This document shows, piece by piece, positions 1 to 7,018 of a stretch of DNA of 12,605 nucleotides. A program made the translations under genes and the position numbers. Numbering within the stretch: position 1 is the stretch's first letter; the number at the start of each line of letters is the position of its first letter. The stretch is from S141-55 sp964422065 (GTDB taxonomy: Bacteria; Hydrothermota; Hydrothermia; WGAB01). The DNA is taken from contig CAYQZW010000050.1 of NCBI GenBank assembly GCA_964422065.1, positions 1 through 12,605 on the forward strand. Reading direction: 5' to 3'. Under the pieces are notes generated by a model. That model searched no databases. It had not been told where the DNA came from and saw only the letters and a list, made by a program, of their open reading frames with translations.

Positions 1-2399
1 AGATCATCAATGAACAGGCCCCTCTGGCGCAAGACGAAGCGGTCCGGATCGCTTTAGAAATCCTGGATGCCCTGGCCTATGCCCATGCCCGTGGGGTTTT
101 ACACCGAGACCTCAAACCCGAAAACATCCTGATGACTCCGGACCGGACCGTCAAGATCACCGATTTTGGACTCTCCACCCTGATCTCCGGGACCGTTCTG
201 GAGGCCTCTGTGGCCGGTACCCCGCTCTATATGGCCCCGGAAGTCTGGGAAGGCCGATTTCTGAAGGCCTCTGACCTCTGGGCATTGGCAGCGATCCTTT
301 ACGAGATGCTGGCGGGCCATCCCCCGTTCTATGCGGAAACCCTGGAACAGGTCCGCTCCAAAATCCTCACCGGTCGGGTCCCGAAGATCCGTGGGATCCG
401 CCCGGAACTCATGCGCATCCTCCGGAAGGGGTTACATCCGAACCCCCGATCCCGATATCCCTCGGCCGAGGCGTTCCGGAAAGATCTCGAAACCCTGTAT
501 CAACGGAAAGGGAAAACCCTGGGCCCGCTCGCCGTCCGTCGGACTCGTTCTCAAAACGTCCTGGAAGCCCTTACCGAGGAACAACGGTTGGCCGTGACCC
601 AGGGGGATGGCATCACCCTGGTCCTCGGTGGCCCCGGGACCGGCAAAACGACCACCCTCGTCGCCCGCGCGGTATACCTGGTTCGCGAAAAGGGGGTCCC
701 CCCGGAGGCCCTGTGGATCTCCACGTTTACTGGACGGGGGGTGTTCGACCTCCAGGAACGCCTGATCCGCTACCTGGGGAAAGAAGTCGTGGATGCGATG
801 TGGGTCGGAACGTACCATACCTTGGCCTTGCGGATTGTGGCTTTCGGCGGGGAACGCCTGGGCATTCCGGAAGACTTCACCGTGATCAACGAAAGTCGCC
901 AATACGACTACCTCCGCCGAGCAGCCCGTACCTCCAACCCCACCAAACTCCGCGCATTGATGAAAACCATCGCATTTTTCAAGGCCAACCTGATGCTCCC
1001 GGAAGACGTGGTGGCCTCCCATCCCAGCAAGTGGGAACTGGAGGTGGCACAGGTCTACCAGGCCTATCAGGCCCTCAAAGAAGAGGATGGCGTGCTGGAC
1101 TTTGGAGACCTCCTGATGGTGGCAAACCAGATTCTGACGCAGTTTGACGATCTTCGGGAAACCCTCGCTCAAAGATTCCAGTATGTCCTGGCAGACGAAT
1201 TTCAGGATGTGGACTTTGCGCAGTACCAACTCCTCAAACACGTGGCCTCGGTCCATCAAAACCTCTTCGTGACCGGGGACGACGACCAGGCGATTTATGG
1301 GTTTCGGGGGGCGAGTCCGAAATTCATGGCCGACCTACTCCGGGAATTCCCCAATGCCCAGGTCTTTCATCTGACTCAGAACTTCCGAACACCGGAAGAC
1401 ATCCTGGACCTTGCCACCAACTTGATCTCAAGGAATACCCAGCGCTTCCAGAAGGTGCTCTATGCCCGAAACCCCTCTCAAAATTCCGTCGTCTTCCATA
1501 TTGCCCGAAACGAGCGGGACGAGGCCCAGTTTGTCGCACAGAAGATCATTGAACACCACGAGGAAGGCTATGCGTTTGAAGACATGGCGGTTTTCTATCG
1601 GATCCACTCCCGGTCACGACATTTTGAGGAAGCCTTTCGGATTTACAAGATCCCCTATAACATCGTGGGGGCTTCCTCTTTTTTCCGGCGTTCAGAGGTT
1701 CAGGCTGCCCTTTCCGTTCTCCGGCTCCTCCTCGGTCCCGTCCCCCGGCCAGAGATGCAACGGATTCTCCAGCATTACACCTCCTTAGGCCCCTCCGAGA
1801 TCAGTAAGGTTCTACGATCCTGGGACAAACGGCAAAAGCCCACATTCTCCAGGACCTTAACACCCGAGAAAAAACAAGCGCTTGAGGCTCTTTGGGCGAC
1901 CGTACAGGAACTCCGGGAAGTCGCCTCTCTTCGGACCCCCTCTGATTTGCTCCGGACGTTCTTTGAACAAACCGGCTACTGGAACCTCCTCACCGGCGGG
2001 GATGCCTCGCATCTGGTGTATGAACTTGAGAACGTGCAGGAACTTCTCGCAATGGCGAGCGACTTTGGGAAAAACGGGACACGCGACTTCTTAAACTACG
2101 TTCAGATTCTTGAATCCTTTGGGGCAGAACGCTCCGGGACCGGCGGCGTTCGCCTGATGACGGTGCACTCGGCCAAGGGGACGGAGTTCCCCATCGTCTT
2201 TTTCGTGGGCCTGGAAAGGGACTCGTTCCCTCTTCGCGGAAGCCTGGTCCGGAAACAAGATCTGGAAGAGGAACGCAGGCTCTTCTACGTGGCCATGACC
2301 CGCGCACAGGAGCGACTCTACCTGACCTATGCACGGTCCCGCCAGCACATGTCACAGGAGGCGTCTCCCTTCCTCAATGAATTGCTGATCCGAGCCTAA
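1..2399 (+). CDS. Hanks-type Ser/Thr protein kinase fused to a UvrD/PcrA/Rep-like SF1A DNA helicase (5' end outside window)
   Basis: The frame is open from the left edge (first full codon at 3) to TAA at 2397-2399, so the start and kinase N-lobe lie outside the window. Kinase signatures, all seen directly: catalytic loop HRDLKPEN at 102-125, DFG at 162-170, APE at 234-242, then the alpha-F SDLWALA segment and the late NPRSRYPSA element. All point to an active kinase. After a linker of about 25 residues the helicase begins at 570: Q-motif LTEEQRLAV, Walker A GGPGTGKT (627-650), motif Ib GTYHTLALRI, motif II DEFQD (1194-1208), motif III GDDDQAIYGFRGA (1275-1313), motif IV QNFRTPEDI, motif V TVHSAKGTE (2160-2186) and motif VI FYVAMTR (2283-2303). 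The helicase part is about 609 residues, shorter than PcrA or UvrD, and ends 31 residues after motif VI, so it lacks their long C-terminal extension. The family translocates 3'-5' on ssDNA using ATP. Control of the helicase by the kinase is inference. An ATG at 132 lies after the catalytic loop and cannot be the start. Confidence 0.95.
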   Translation, partial: IINEQAPLAQDEAVRIALEILDALAYAHARGVLHRDLKPENILMTPDRTVKITDFGLSTLISGTVLEASVAGTPLYMAPEVWEGRFLKASDLWALAAILYEMLAGHPPFYAETLEQVRSKILTGRVPKIRGIRPELMRILRKGLHPNPRSRYPSAEAFRKDLETLYQRKGKTLGPLAVRRTRSQNVLEALTEEQRLAVTQGDGITLVLGGPGTGKTTTLVARAVYLVREKGVPPEALWISTFTGRGVFDLQERLIRYLGKEVVDAMWVGTYHTLALRIVAFGGERLGIPEDFTVINESRQYDYLRRAARTSNPTKLRALMKTIAFFKANLMLPEDVVASHPSKWELEVAQVYQAYQALKEEDGVLDFGDLLMVANQILTQFDDLRETLAQRFQYVLADEFQDVDFAQYQLLKHVASVHQNLFVTGDDDQAIYGFRGASPKFMADLLREFPNAQVFHLTQNFRTPEDILDLATNLISRNTQRFQKVLYARNPSQNSVVFHIARNERDEAQFVAQKIIEHHEEGYAFEDMAVFYRIHSRSRHFEEAFRIYKIPYNIVGASSFFRRSEVQAALSVLRLLLGPVPRPEMQRILQHYTSLGPSEISKVLRSWDKRQKPTFSRTLTPEKKQALEALWATVQELREVASLRTPSDLLRTFFEQTGYWNLLTGGDASHLVYELENVQELLAMASDFGKNGTRDFLNYVQILESFGAERSGTGGVRLMTVHSAKGTEFPIVFFVGLERDSFPLRGSLVRKQDLEEERRLFYVAMTRAQERLYLTYARSRQHMSQEASPFLNELLIRA

Positions 2400-2553
2400 G
2401 GATGGAGCCTCACATCCCTGCCTCCAAAGAGATTACTCCCCAGCTACCCGACATTGCCCTTAGACCTGCTGAATCCCCACTGAGGGGAAGGACAGACTAC
2501 AAGGCAGTATGTGTGAAAACCATACCCACCCAAAGCATTCTTCATTACGCAAC

Positions 2554-2582
2554 TTGACAAATTGGAGATTGGGGTGTATCGT
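2554..2582 (+). promoter_or_regulatory. Sigma70-type promoter for the 2605 gene and the surface-protein operon
   Basis: A perfect -35 TTGACA lies at 2554-2559, followed by a 17-bp spacer and a weaker -10 TATCGT at 2577-2582 (four of six consensus bases). The predicted transcription start near 2589 leaves a short leader that just contains the AAGGAGG ribosome site at 2592-2598. The order promoter, ribosome site, ATG is coherent. It argues that expression begins at 2605 and continues into the two large secreted-protein genes downstream. Confidence 0.6.
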
Positions 2583-2591
2583 AGCATCAGC

Positions 2592-2598
2592 AAGGAGG
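2592..2598 (+). promoter_or_regulatory. Shine-Dalgarno site fixing the start at 2605
   Basis: AAGGAGG sits six bases before ATG 2605. The in-frame ATG at 2509 has no such site and lies upstream of the predicted promoter, so 2605 is chosen as the start. Confidence 0.75.
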
Positions 2599-2604
2599 TT
2601 CAAA

Positions 2605-2745
2605 ATGGTAGGAGGTCGTCACCATAAAATGATGGCGGCGGTTTTATGGGTGGGTCTCTGTGGGCTTCTTTATGCCCCCCCCAACACTCGAGTTCCGCTA
2701 CGACCGCGTCCTCCTGATCGACAACATCCTTCATCCTCAAAATAA
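2605..2745 (+). pseudogene. Small signal-peptide gene, probably frameshifted at a C8 tract
   Basis: From the well-marked ATG the frame encodes a 46-residue product: a basic start (MVGGRHHKM), a hydrophobic core MAAVLWVGLCGLLYA that looks like a signal peptide, then a proline/arginine-rich tail ending at TAA 2743-2745. The tail starts inside eight consecutive C (2675-2682) and does not look like a normal mature protein. Removing one C would give a more protein-like continuation (TLEFRYDRVLLIDNILHPQ) ending at TAA 2762-2764, which would overlap the next gene's ATG by 10 bp. It may therefore be a decayed or truncated secreted protein, a phase-variable gene, a sequencing error in a homopolymer, or a genuine short leader peptide. 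The function is not recognised. The next gene is in the same frame, separated by two TAA codons (2743 and 2749). Confidence 0.5.
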
Positions 2746-2754
2746 AAATAAGCC

Positions 2755-4722
2755 ATGCCCTTAAACCGTCACTTCTCAGAACCACACGATTTTCAATGCC
2801 AGAATCGGGTTCCAAAGTTCACCCTATCTCTCTCCACAATCCTCCTGAAATCCCTGATGATTGCAACTTTCGCAGGAATACCTCCTTCTCTCCCCGCAGC
2901 CCCATGGTCATTCCAGTGGAAAACCCGATTTAATAGCGGAACTCTGCCAGTATTAGCAGGAGGACCCATTCTCCTCAGTAATTACGACCGAGATGCTTTT
3001 CCAGAACTGGTGTTTTCGTTTCGCAGATTATTTCCTCCCATTCCTGTGACAGGTTATAGAGGAGTCATTGCTTGGGAATTCCAACCCGAGAGTTCTTACA
3101 CTTTTACCGCTCAGGATTCCCTCTTCGGTCCCTATAATGTTCACCACTTGGGAGACGTCAATTTCAACGGCCTTTATGACCTTGTTGTCCAGAGAGGACA
3201 TGGAATTAATGACTTCGTAGCCATTTTCGAACAACCTACTCCCTATGCCTTCCCATCCGTAATGATTGACTCACAACCTAGCCCAACAACGGTCACGGAA
3301 TTCATCGCTATTCATTTCGCAGACAATGACTCTTTGGTAGACATTAGCGTCAGACCCTATTTTTATTATAAAATCTGGGAGTTTAAACCCGAGGTAGACT
3401 CTTTTGCCGAAATCTTTAGTCTCCCAGATTCGATCGCGTACGGATTCGGCCCAAAAATCACAGGAGATTTCGACCTGGATGGACTCAGAGAAGTTCTCTT
3501 TGCCAGACCTGCCTATGGAATCGGCACATGGATCCGGATCTACGAGGTCGCCCACGACGACCATGGGCATCCTCTGGATGATTCCTTTCAGTTGGTCTAT
3601 GACACCACTTTCACAGATCCAGGAGGTGGCTGGAACATTGATGATGCCGTCTTCATTCCCGATATGGATGGCAATGGCTATCCGGAAATCGCCTTAACCA
3701 CTTATCAAACTCTCAATGGGTCCTGGCCTCCACTCATGGTCTATCTCTACATCCTGGAAGCCCACGGAGATAACCAGTACACCATCCGATGGAAGCATGC
3801 CTGGTACAATAACGAAGAACCTATGGTGCCCGGGCCATTGGGGCGAAGCAGTGTCGGAGACTTAGATGGTGACGGACAACCTGAACTGGCCTTCTCCGAA
3901 GCCACAAGGGTCCGCATCTTAAAGTATACCCATGAAGGCGATTCTCTCATGGAAGTCGCTTTCCTGAATCCCCCGATTATCCGCTCAGAGATCCGCACCT
4001 TTTGTTACGACTTTGACCAGAATGGGATTGATGAACTCCTCGTATTCGGTGACTCCCTCTGGTGGATTGGCGAATCAGGTCCCTTCGGTACGGGCATCAC
4101 TCTCGTCTACGAGAAGAAAATCAGCATGGAATGGCTTTTCCCTGGCGAGTTAGACAGCATCCTCCCTCCAGACTCGACCTACATGCTACGCTGGCAGGTC
4201 TGGGACCCTGTGGCTGTTGAGAGTGTTTATGTATCCTCCATTCTGGACGGTGAGGATACCACACTCCTTTATGCGGGTGTGGCCCCAGGTCCCCAAACGC
4301 TTCCCTGGACCCCAGACAGTATCGGAACGTATCAATTTATGTTGGTCTGCACAGGTCCTGGCATCCCTCCACGAAACGACACAGCCTTTTCTCGGCCTGT
4401 CTGGATTACAGCCGTTGAAGAAAACAAAGTCTCTCCACCGTACCGCTTTGACCTGCGGGTTTCCCCTTTCATGAGTGGTTCTCAGTTTCGGATTCGGGTG
4501 TCCGTTCCTCGGGGTCAGACCGGGCAACTGGAGGTTTATGGTGTGGACGGCAGGAGGCTCCAGGTGCTCGCGTCTTCGATCCAAGGTTTCTATGAGAAAA
4601 CCTGGCGCCCGGATCCCACCCACTTCCCTCCAGGGGTTTATTTCCTTCGTCTCTACACCCACTCCCGGGAAAAAACTATAAAATTGGTGTATCTCGGACC
4701 CGGAGGGAGGGGTAGGTTTTAG
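2755..4722 (+). CDS. Secreted FG-GAP/VCBS seven-bladed beta-propeller protein with Ig-like domain and type IX secretion sorting domain
   Basis: A 655-residue predicted exported protein. After a long N-terminus there is a hydrophobic stretch (about residues 24-45) with a possible signal-peptidase site near LPA-AP. ATG 2857 (residue 35) is a possible later start, and neither start has a clear ribosome site. Seven Ca-binding-loop-like repeats start near residues 76, 134, 190, 238, 303, 369 and 419. Examples are DFDLDGLRE, DMDGNGYPE, DLDGDGQPE and DFDQNGIDE; the first three are more degenerate. Seven repeats fit one complete FG-GAP propeller. An Ig-like or Fn3-like region follows (about 455-555), then a C-terminal domain (about 565-655) with the VYGVDGRRL...PPGVYFLRLY...KTIKLVYL pattern of Por secretion-system sorting domains. 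The likely location is the cell surface or outside the cell; the ligand is unknown. It lacks its own ribosome site, so translation may be coupled to the upstream small gene. Base composition of the 5' half is visibly A+T-rich compared with its neighbours. Confidence 0.85.
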   Translation: MPLNRHFSEPHDFQCQNRVPKFTLSLSTILLKSLMIATFAGIPPSLPAAPWSFQWKTRFNSGTLPVLAGGPILLSNYDRDAFPELVFSFRRLFPPIPVTGYRGVIAWEFQPESSYTFTAQDSLFGPYNVHHLGDVNFNGLYDLVVQRGHGINDFVAIFEQPTPYAFPSVMIDSQPSPTTVTEFIAIHFADNDSLVDISVRPYFYYKIWEFKPEVDSFAEIFSLPDSIAYGFGPKITGDFDLDGLREVLFARPAYGIGTWIRIYEVAHDDHGHPLDDSFQLVYDTTFTDPGGGWNIDDAVFIPDMDGNGYPEIALTTYQTLNGSWPPLMVYLYILEAHGDNQYTIRWKHAWYNNEEPMVPGPLGRSSVGDLDGDGQPELAFSEATRVRILKYTHEGDSLMEVAFLNPPIIRSEIRTFCYDFDQNGIDELLVFGDSLWWIGESGPFGTGITLVYEKKISMEWLFPGELDSILPPDSTYMLRWQVWDPVAVESVYVSSILDGEDTTLLYAGVAPGPQTLPWTPDSIGTYQFMLVCTGPGIPPRNDTAFSRPVWITAVEENKVSPPYRFDLRVSPFMSGSQFRIRVSVPRGQTGQLEVYGVDGRRLQVLASSIQGFYEKTWRPDPTHFPPGVYFLRLYTHSREKTIKLVYLGPGGRGRF

Positions 4723-4727
4723 GACTG

Positions 4728-4736
4728 AAGGAGGTG
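4728..4736 (+). promoter_or_regulatory. Shine-Dalgarno site for the 4742 gene
   Basis: AAGGAGGTG lies five bases before ATG 4742, just after the previous stop (4720-4722). The 19-bp gap leaves no room for a promoter or terminator, which supports co-transcription of the two surface-protein genes. Confidence 0.8.
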
Positions 4737-4741
4737 AAAAG

Positions 4742-6928
4742 ATGTGGAAAAAGGCTGTGGGGATTGTGGGGCTGCTCATCGGGATGGGGTGGAGTCAATA
4801 TGTGTATAACGAAGGAGAGTTCCTCCAAAATATCGGACCGATCCGAAAAATCGCTCTTTCCCCAACCTTTGAGACCGACAGTCTGATCGCCGTGGCCGGT
4901 GAAGATGGCTGGATGATCGCCAAACTCCCTGAGGGTCCCTTAAAGGTTTTTTACACCGGGGAACCGGTCCAAGACTTAATTCTGGAAGGACAACATCTCT
5001 TGGTCCTGACTTCAAGTTCTTTGCAAATGTTTGAAGTGGGGTATGATGTCCCGTACCTGACCTTTTCTCGTTTAGATTCTACGGCCTTTGGGGGCTTCCG
5101 GCTTCTCCCTTACACGCCATTGGTCTCCCCCAATACCCAGCGCCTCTATGCACTGGCGCGAGGCCAGGACGGCGTGGACCTCCTGATCTGGGACACCACC
5201 TCAAACGGCTTTGTTGTGGATAACCATCTGGCCTATCCGGCCTATGATCTCGCCCGCTTCGGCCCCTATCTGATCCTGGCCGCGGGGAATGGAGGGACCT
5301 ACCTGATCCATCCCACTCCGAGCGGTGGAGAGGTTGTCGGCTCAATCCCCTCTTCTTACGAACTCCCCAACCACCGGGAGGTTGTTACCGTATCCCACTT
5401 CCTGTTGATCCGGGGGGACGAAACCGATGGTCCCCCACCGGTCTACCCCCTGAAGGCTTTTGACATCCAGGACCCTGCAAATCCGCATCTGGCGATGGTT
5501 TTCCCGCACTTCACCCTGAGTCCCCCCAAGGTTGCGATCCGGGACTCCTTTTTCTGTGTGATTGGCATGGCCTTGGACGAAAATTGGTTCCCCACGGACT
5601 CCATCCCCAGACTTCGGTTGTATCGGGTCACCGGAGGGGACTCTATCGTAGAAGTCTACAACGTGTTCATGGACTACCTGACCGATGTGGTGCTTTTATC
5701 ACCTACAAAGATTCTCTGGGGTGACAACTCCACCGTCTACTTTGGCAAGCCCGGAGGTTCTGGGATCCCTTGGGTTTCGCTTCCGGAATCCATTGAGTGG
5801 GTTCGAGTGGTCAAAGGGGGAGTCTTGGCCTTTGATGCCAATCATCAACTCTATTACGGGAACTCCAGAGATTGGTGGAGCCCACCCCTCTCTCATCGGA
5901 GTTTCGTCAAGCAGGTTTTGCGACTTTCTTATATCCCGATTTCTGTAGCGACGTTCCGAAATTCCACTGGACATTTTGTGGCCATGCTGGACCCTGAAGG
6001 TGGGATCAATCTTTATCGCGTTGTCCAGGACCAAAAGATCCTGTGGGTATCTCGGTCCCTGGTCTTCCCACAGGCCTACGGCCCGATGACCGGAAGCGAT
6101 TCAGGACGTCTCTACATCGCAACTGACGGTTATACGGTTACAGTTGTCGATCTCTCTGACATTGAGAACCCGGAGATTCTGGGAACCGTCTCGTTCCCGG
6201 ACAGCATCGTGGCACTTGCAGGAAAGCCTGCCTTTCTGGGGGTCGGCTTTGACAATGGGTCCTTCTCCGTTTACCACTGGCAGAACCCGACCTCGCCTGA
6301 CCTCGTCACCCAATATGCCGGGGACGCCAACCTCTTGATGATGGATTACAAGTACGTATCGGGCTATTACGGGTTCTGGCAAACCATCGCTGCTTTGTAT
6401 GACGACTCGACAGTGGTCACCGTTGCAGACGAATGGCTGAATCCAATCGTTCACGCATTCCCTGCTCAGCCCCTGGCCTGTGCAGTAGGTGGAGGTTATC
6501 TGGGGGCTGCTGCCGGACCCCACGGGTACTATCTCCAAGGATGGGGTGGCTTCTGGTACTATCCGGCCCACGGCAACGCCCTCGATGTGGACCTGGGTGG
6601 AATTGCTCAATTCGTTGCGATGGGCCCGTATGGAGTCGCGTCTTTCAGCGGTTACGTCAATGTGGAAGAACAGACCCATCAAATGGCAAACCCGATCCGT
6701 TTGCAGCACACGGTCGTCCGAAGCCAGGTCGTCCTCCAGGGCCGTCTGGAGCCCGGGGTCATTGAGATCTTCGATATCACCGGCCGGCGGATGGCCCAAC
6801 GGCATCTTCCACAACCGCAGAACACCGCGGTCTTCCCCGTCGTTTCCTGGCCGACAGGGGTGTATCTGCTGCGCTATATCGGCAACACGATGTCCCCGAT
6901 CACTCTGAAATTCCTCAAAATTCAATAA
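4742..6928 (+). CDS. Secreted beta-propeller (LVIVD/WD-like) protein with type IX secretion sorting domain
   Basis: 728 residues, starting with a classic signal peptide: MWKK, a hydrophobic core GIVGLLIGMG, and likely cleavage after GWS before QYVYN. The long middle region alternates short beta-strand-like hydrophobic stretches with turns. It contains two LVIVD-like motifs, FDIQDPANPH near residue 240 and VDLSDIENPE near residue 469, so a beta-propeller fold is likely, although the blade count is unclear from sequence alone. The last 70 or so residues (VVLQGRLEPGVIEIFDITGR...WPTGVYLLRYIG...LKFLKIQ) match the Por-type C-terminal sorting pattern seen in the upstream gene. The protein is therefore predicted to cross the outer membrane by a type IX-like system and stay on or leave the surface. 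Its binding partner is unknown. It sits 19 bp behind the FG-GAP gene and probably belongs to the same operon. Confidence 0.85.
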   Translation: MWKKAVGIVGLLIGMGWSQYVYNEGEFLQNIGPIRKIALSPTFETDSLIAVAGEDGWMIAKLPEGPLKVFYTGEPVQDLILEGQHLLVLTSSSLQMFEVGYDVPYLTFSRLDSTAFGGFRLLPYTPLVSPNTQRLYALARGQDGVDLLIWDTTSNGFVVDNHLAYPAYDLARFGPYLILAAGNGGTYLIHPTPSGGEVVGSIPSSYELPNHREVVTVSHFLLIRGDETDGPPPVYPLKAFDIQDPANPHLAMVFPHFTLSPPKVAIRDSFFCVIGMALDENWFPTDSIPRLRLYRVTGGDSIVEVYNVFMDYLTDVVLLSPTKILWGDNSTVYFGKPGGSGIPWVSLPESIEWVRVVKGGVLAFDANHQLYYGNSRDWWSPPLSHRSFVKQVLRLSYIPISVATFRNSTGHFVAMLDPEGGINLYRVVQDQKILWVSRSLVFPQAYGPMTGSDSGRLYIATDGYTVTVVDLSDIENPEILGTVSFPDSIVALAGKPAFLGVGFDNGSFSVYHWQNPTSPDLVTQYAGDANLLMMDYKYVSGYYGFWQTIAALYDDSTVVTVADEWLNPIVHAFPAQPLACAVGGGYLGAAAGPHGYYLQGWGGFWYYPAHGNALDVDLGGIAQFVAMGPYGVASFSGYVNVEEQTHQMANPIRLQHTVVRSQVVLQGRLEPGVIEIFDITGRRMAQRHLPQPQNTAVFPVVSWPTGVYLLRYIGNTMSPITLKFLKIQ

Positions 6929-6980
6929 TTCTGACCTGGACGTCCAAAACGCTTTTCACCTCCATGGAGAGGGGGTTCTT

Positions 6981-7010
6981 TTGCCAGGGGAACGAAGGTC
7001 CCCTTATACT
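6981..7010 (+). promoter_or_regulatory. Promoter of the acyltransferase/glycosyltransferase unit, probably giving a leaderless mRNA
   Basis: A -35 TTGCCA (6981-6986) and a -10 TATACT (7005-7010) are 18 bp apart; each matches the sigma70 consensus at five of six positions. The expected transcription start (about 7016-7018) falls at or just before ATG 7019, and no Shine-Dalgarno site precedes that ATG. The spacer is filled by a 17-bp imperfect inverted repeat with arms GGGGA (6987-6991) and TCCCC (6999-7003), which could be an operator. Confidence 0.6.
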
Positions 7011-7018
7011 TTGAGCCC

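Noticed and set aside
132..134. ATG at 132 as start of the kinase-helicase gene
   Set aside because: It falls just after the HRDLKPEN catalytic loop; the frame is open and kinase-like back to the window edge.
432..1259. Long open frame on the minus strand opposite the helicase
   Set aside because: It lies wholly opposite conserved helicase motifs and its translation shows no recognisable domain; such frames are a by-product of G/C-biased codons on the real strand.
2474..2488. Hairpin TCCCC-ACTGA-GGGGA as terminator of the kinase-helicase gene
   Set aside because: Only a 5-bp stem and no T run follows; too weak to call.
2509..2604. Longer version of the small gene starting at ATG 2509
   Set aside because: No ribosome site, and the TTGACA promoter and AAGGAGG site lie inside this extension; the signal peptide starts naturally from 2605.
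6101..6925. Long minus-strand open frame opposite the second propeller gene
   Set aside because: It overlaps a gene with a signal peptide and sorting tail in the sense direction, has no ribosome site and no familiar motif.
6960..6969. Perfect palindrome CTCCATGGAG between the second propeller gene and the acyltransferase
   Set aside because: A 10-bp palindrome with no loop or T run is common by chance and does not form a terminator.
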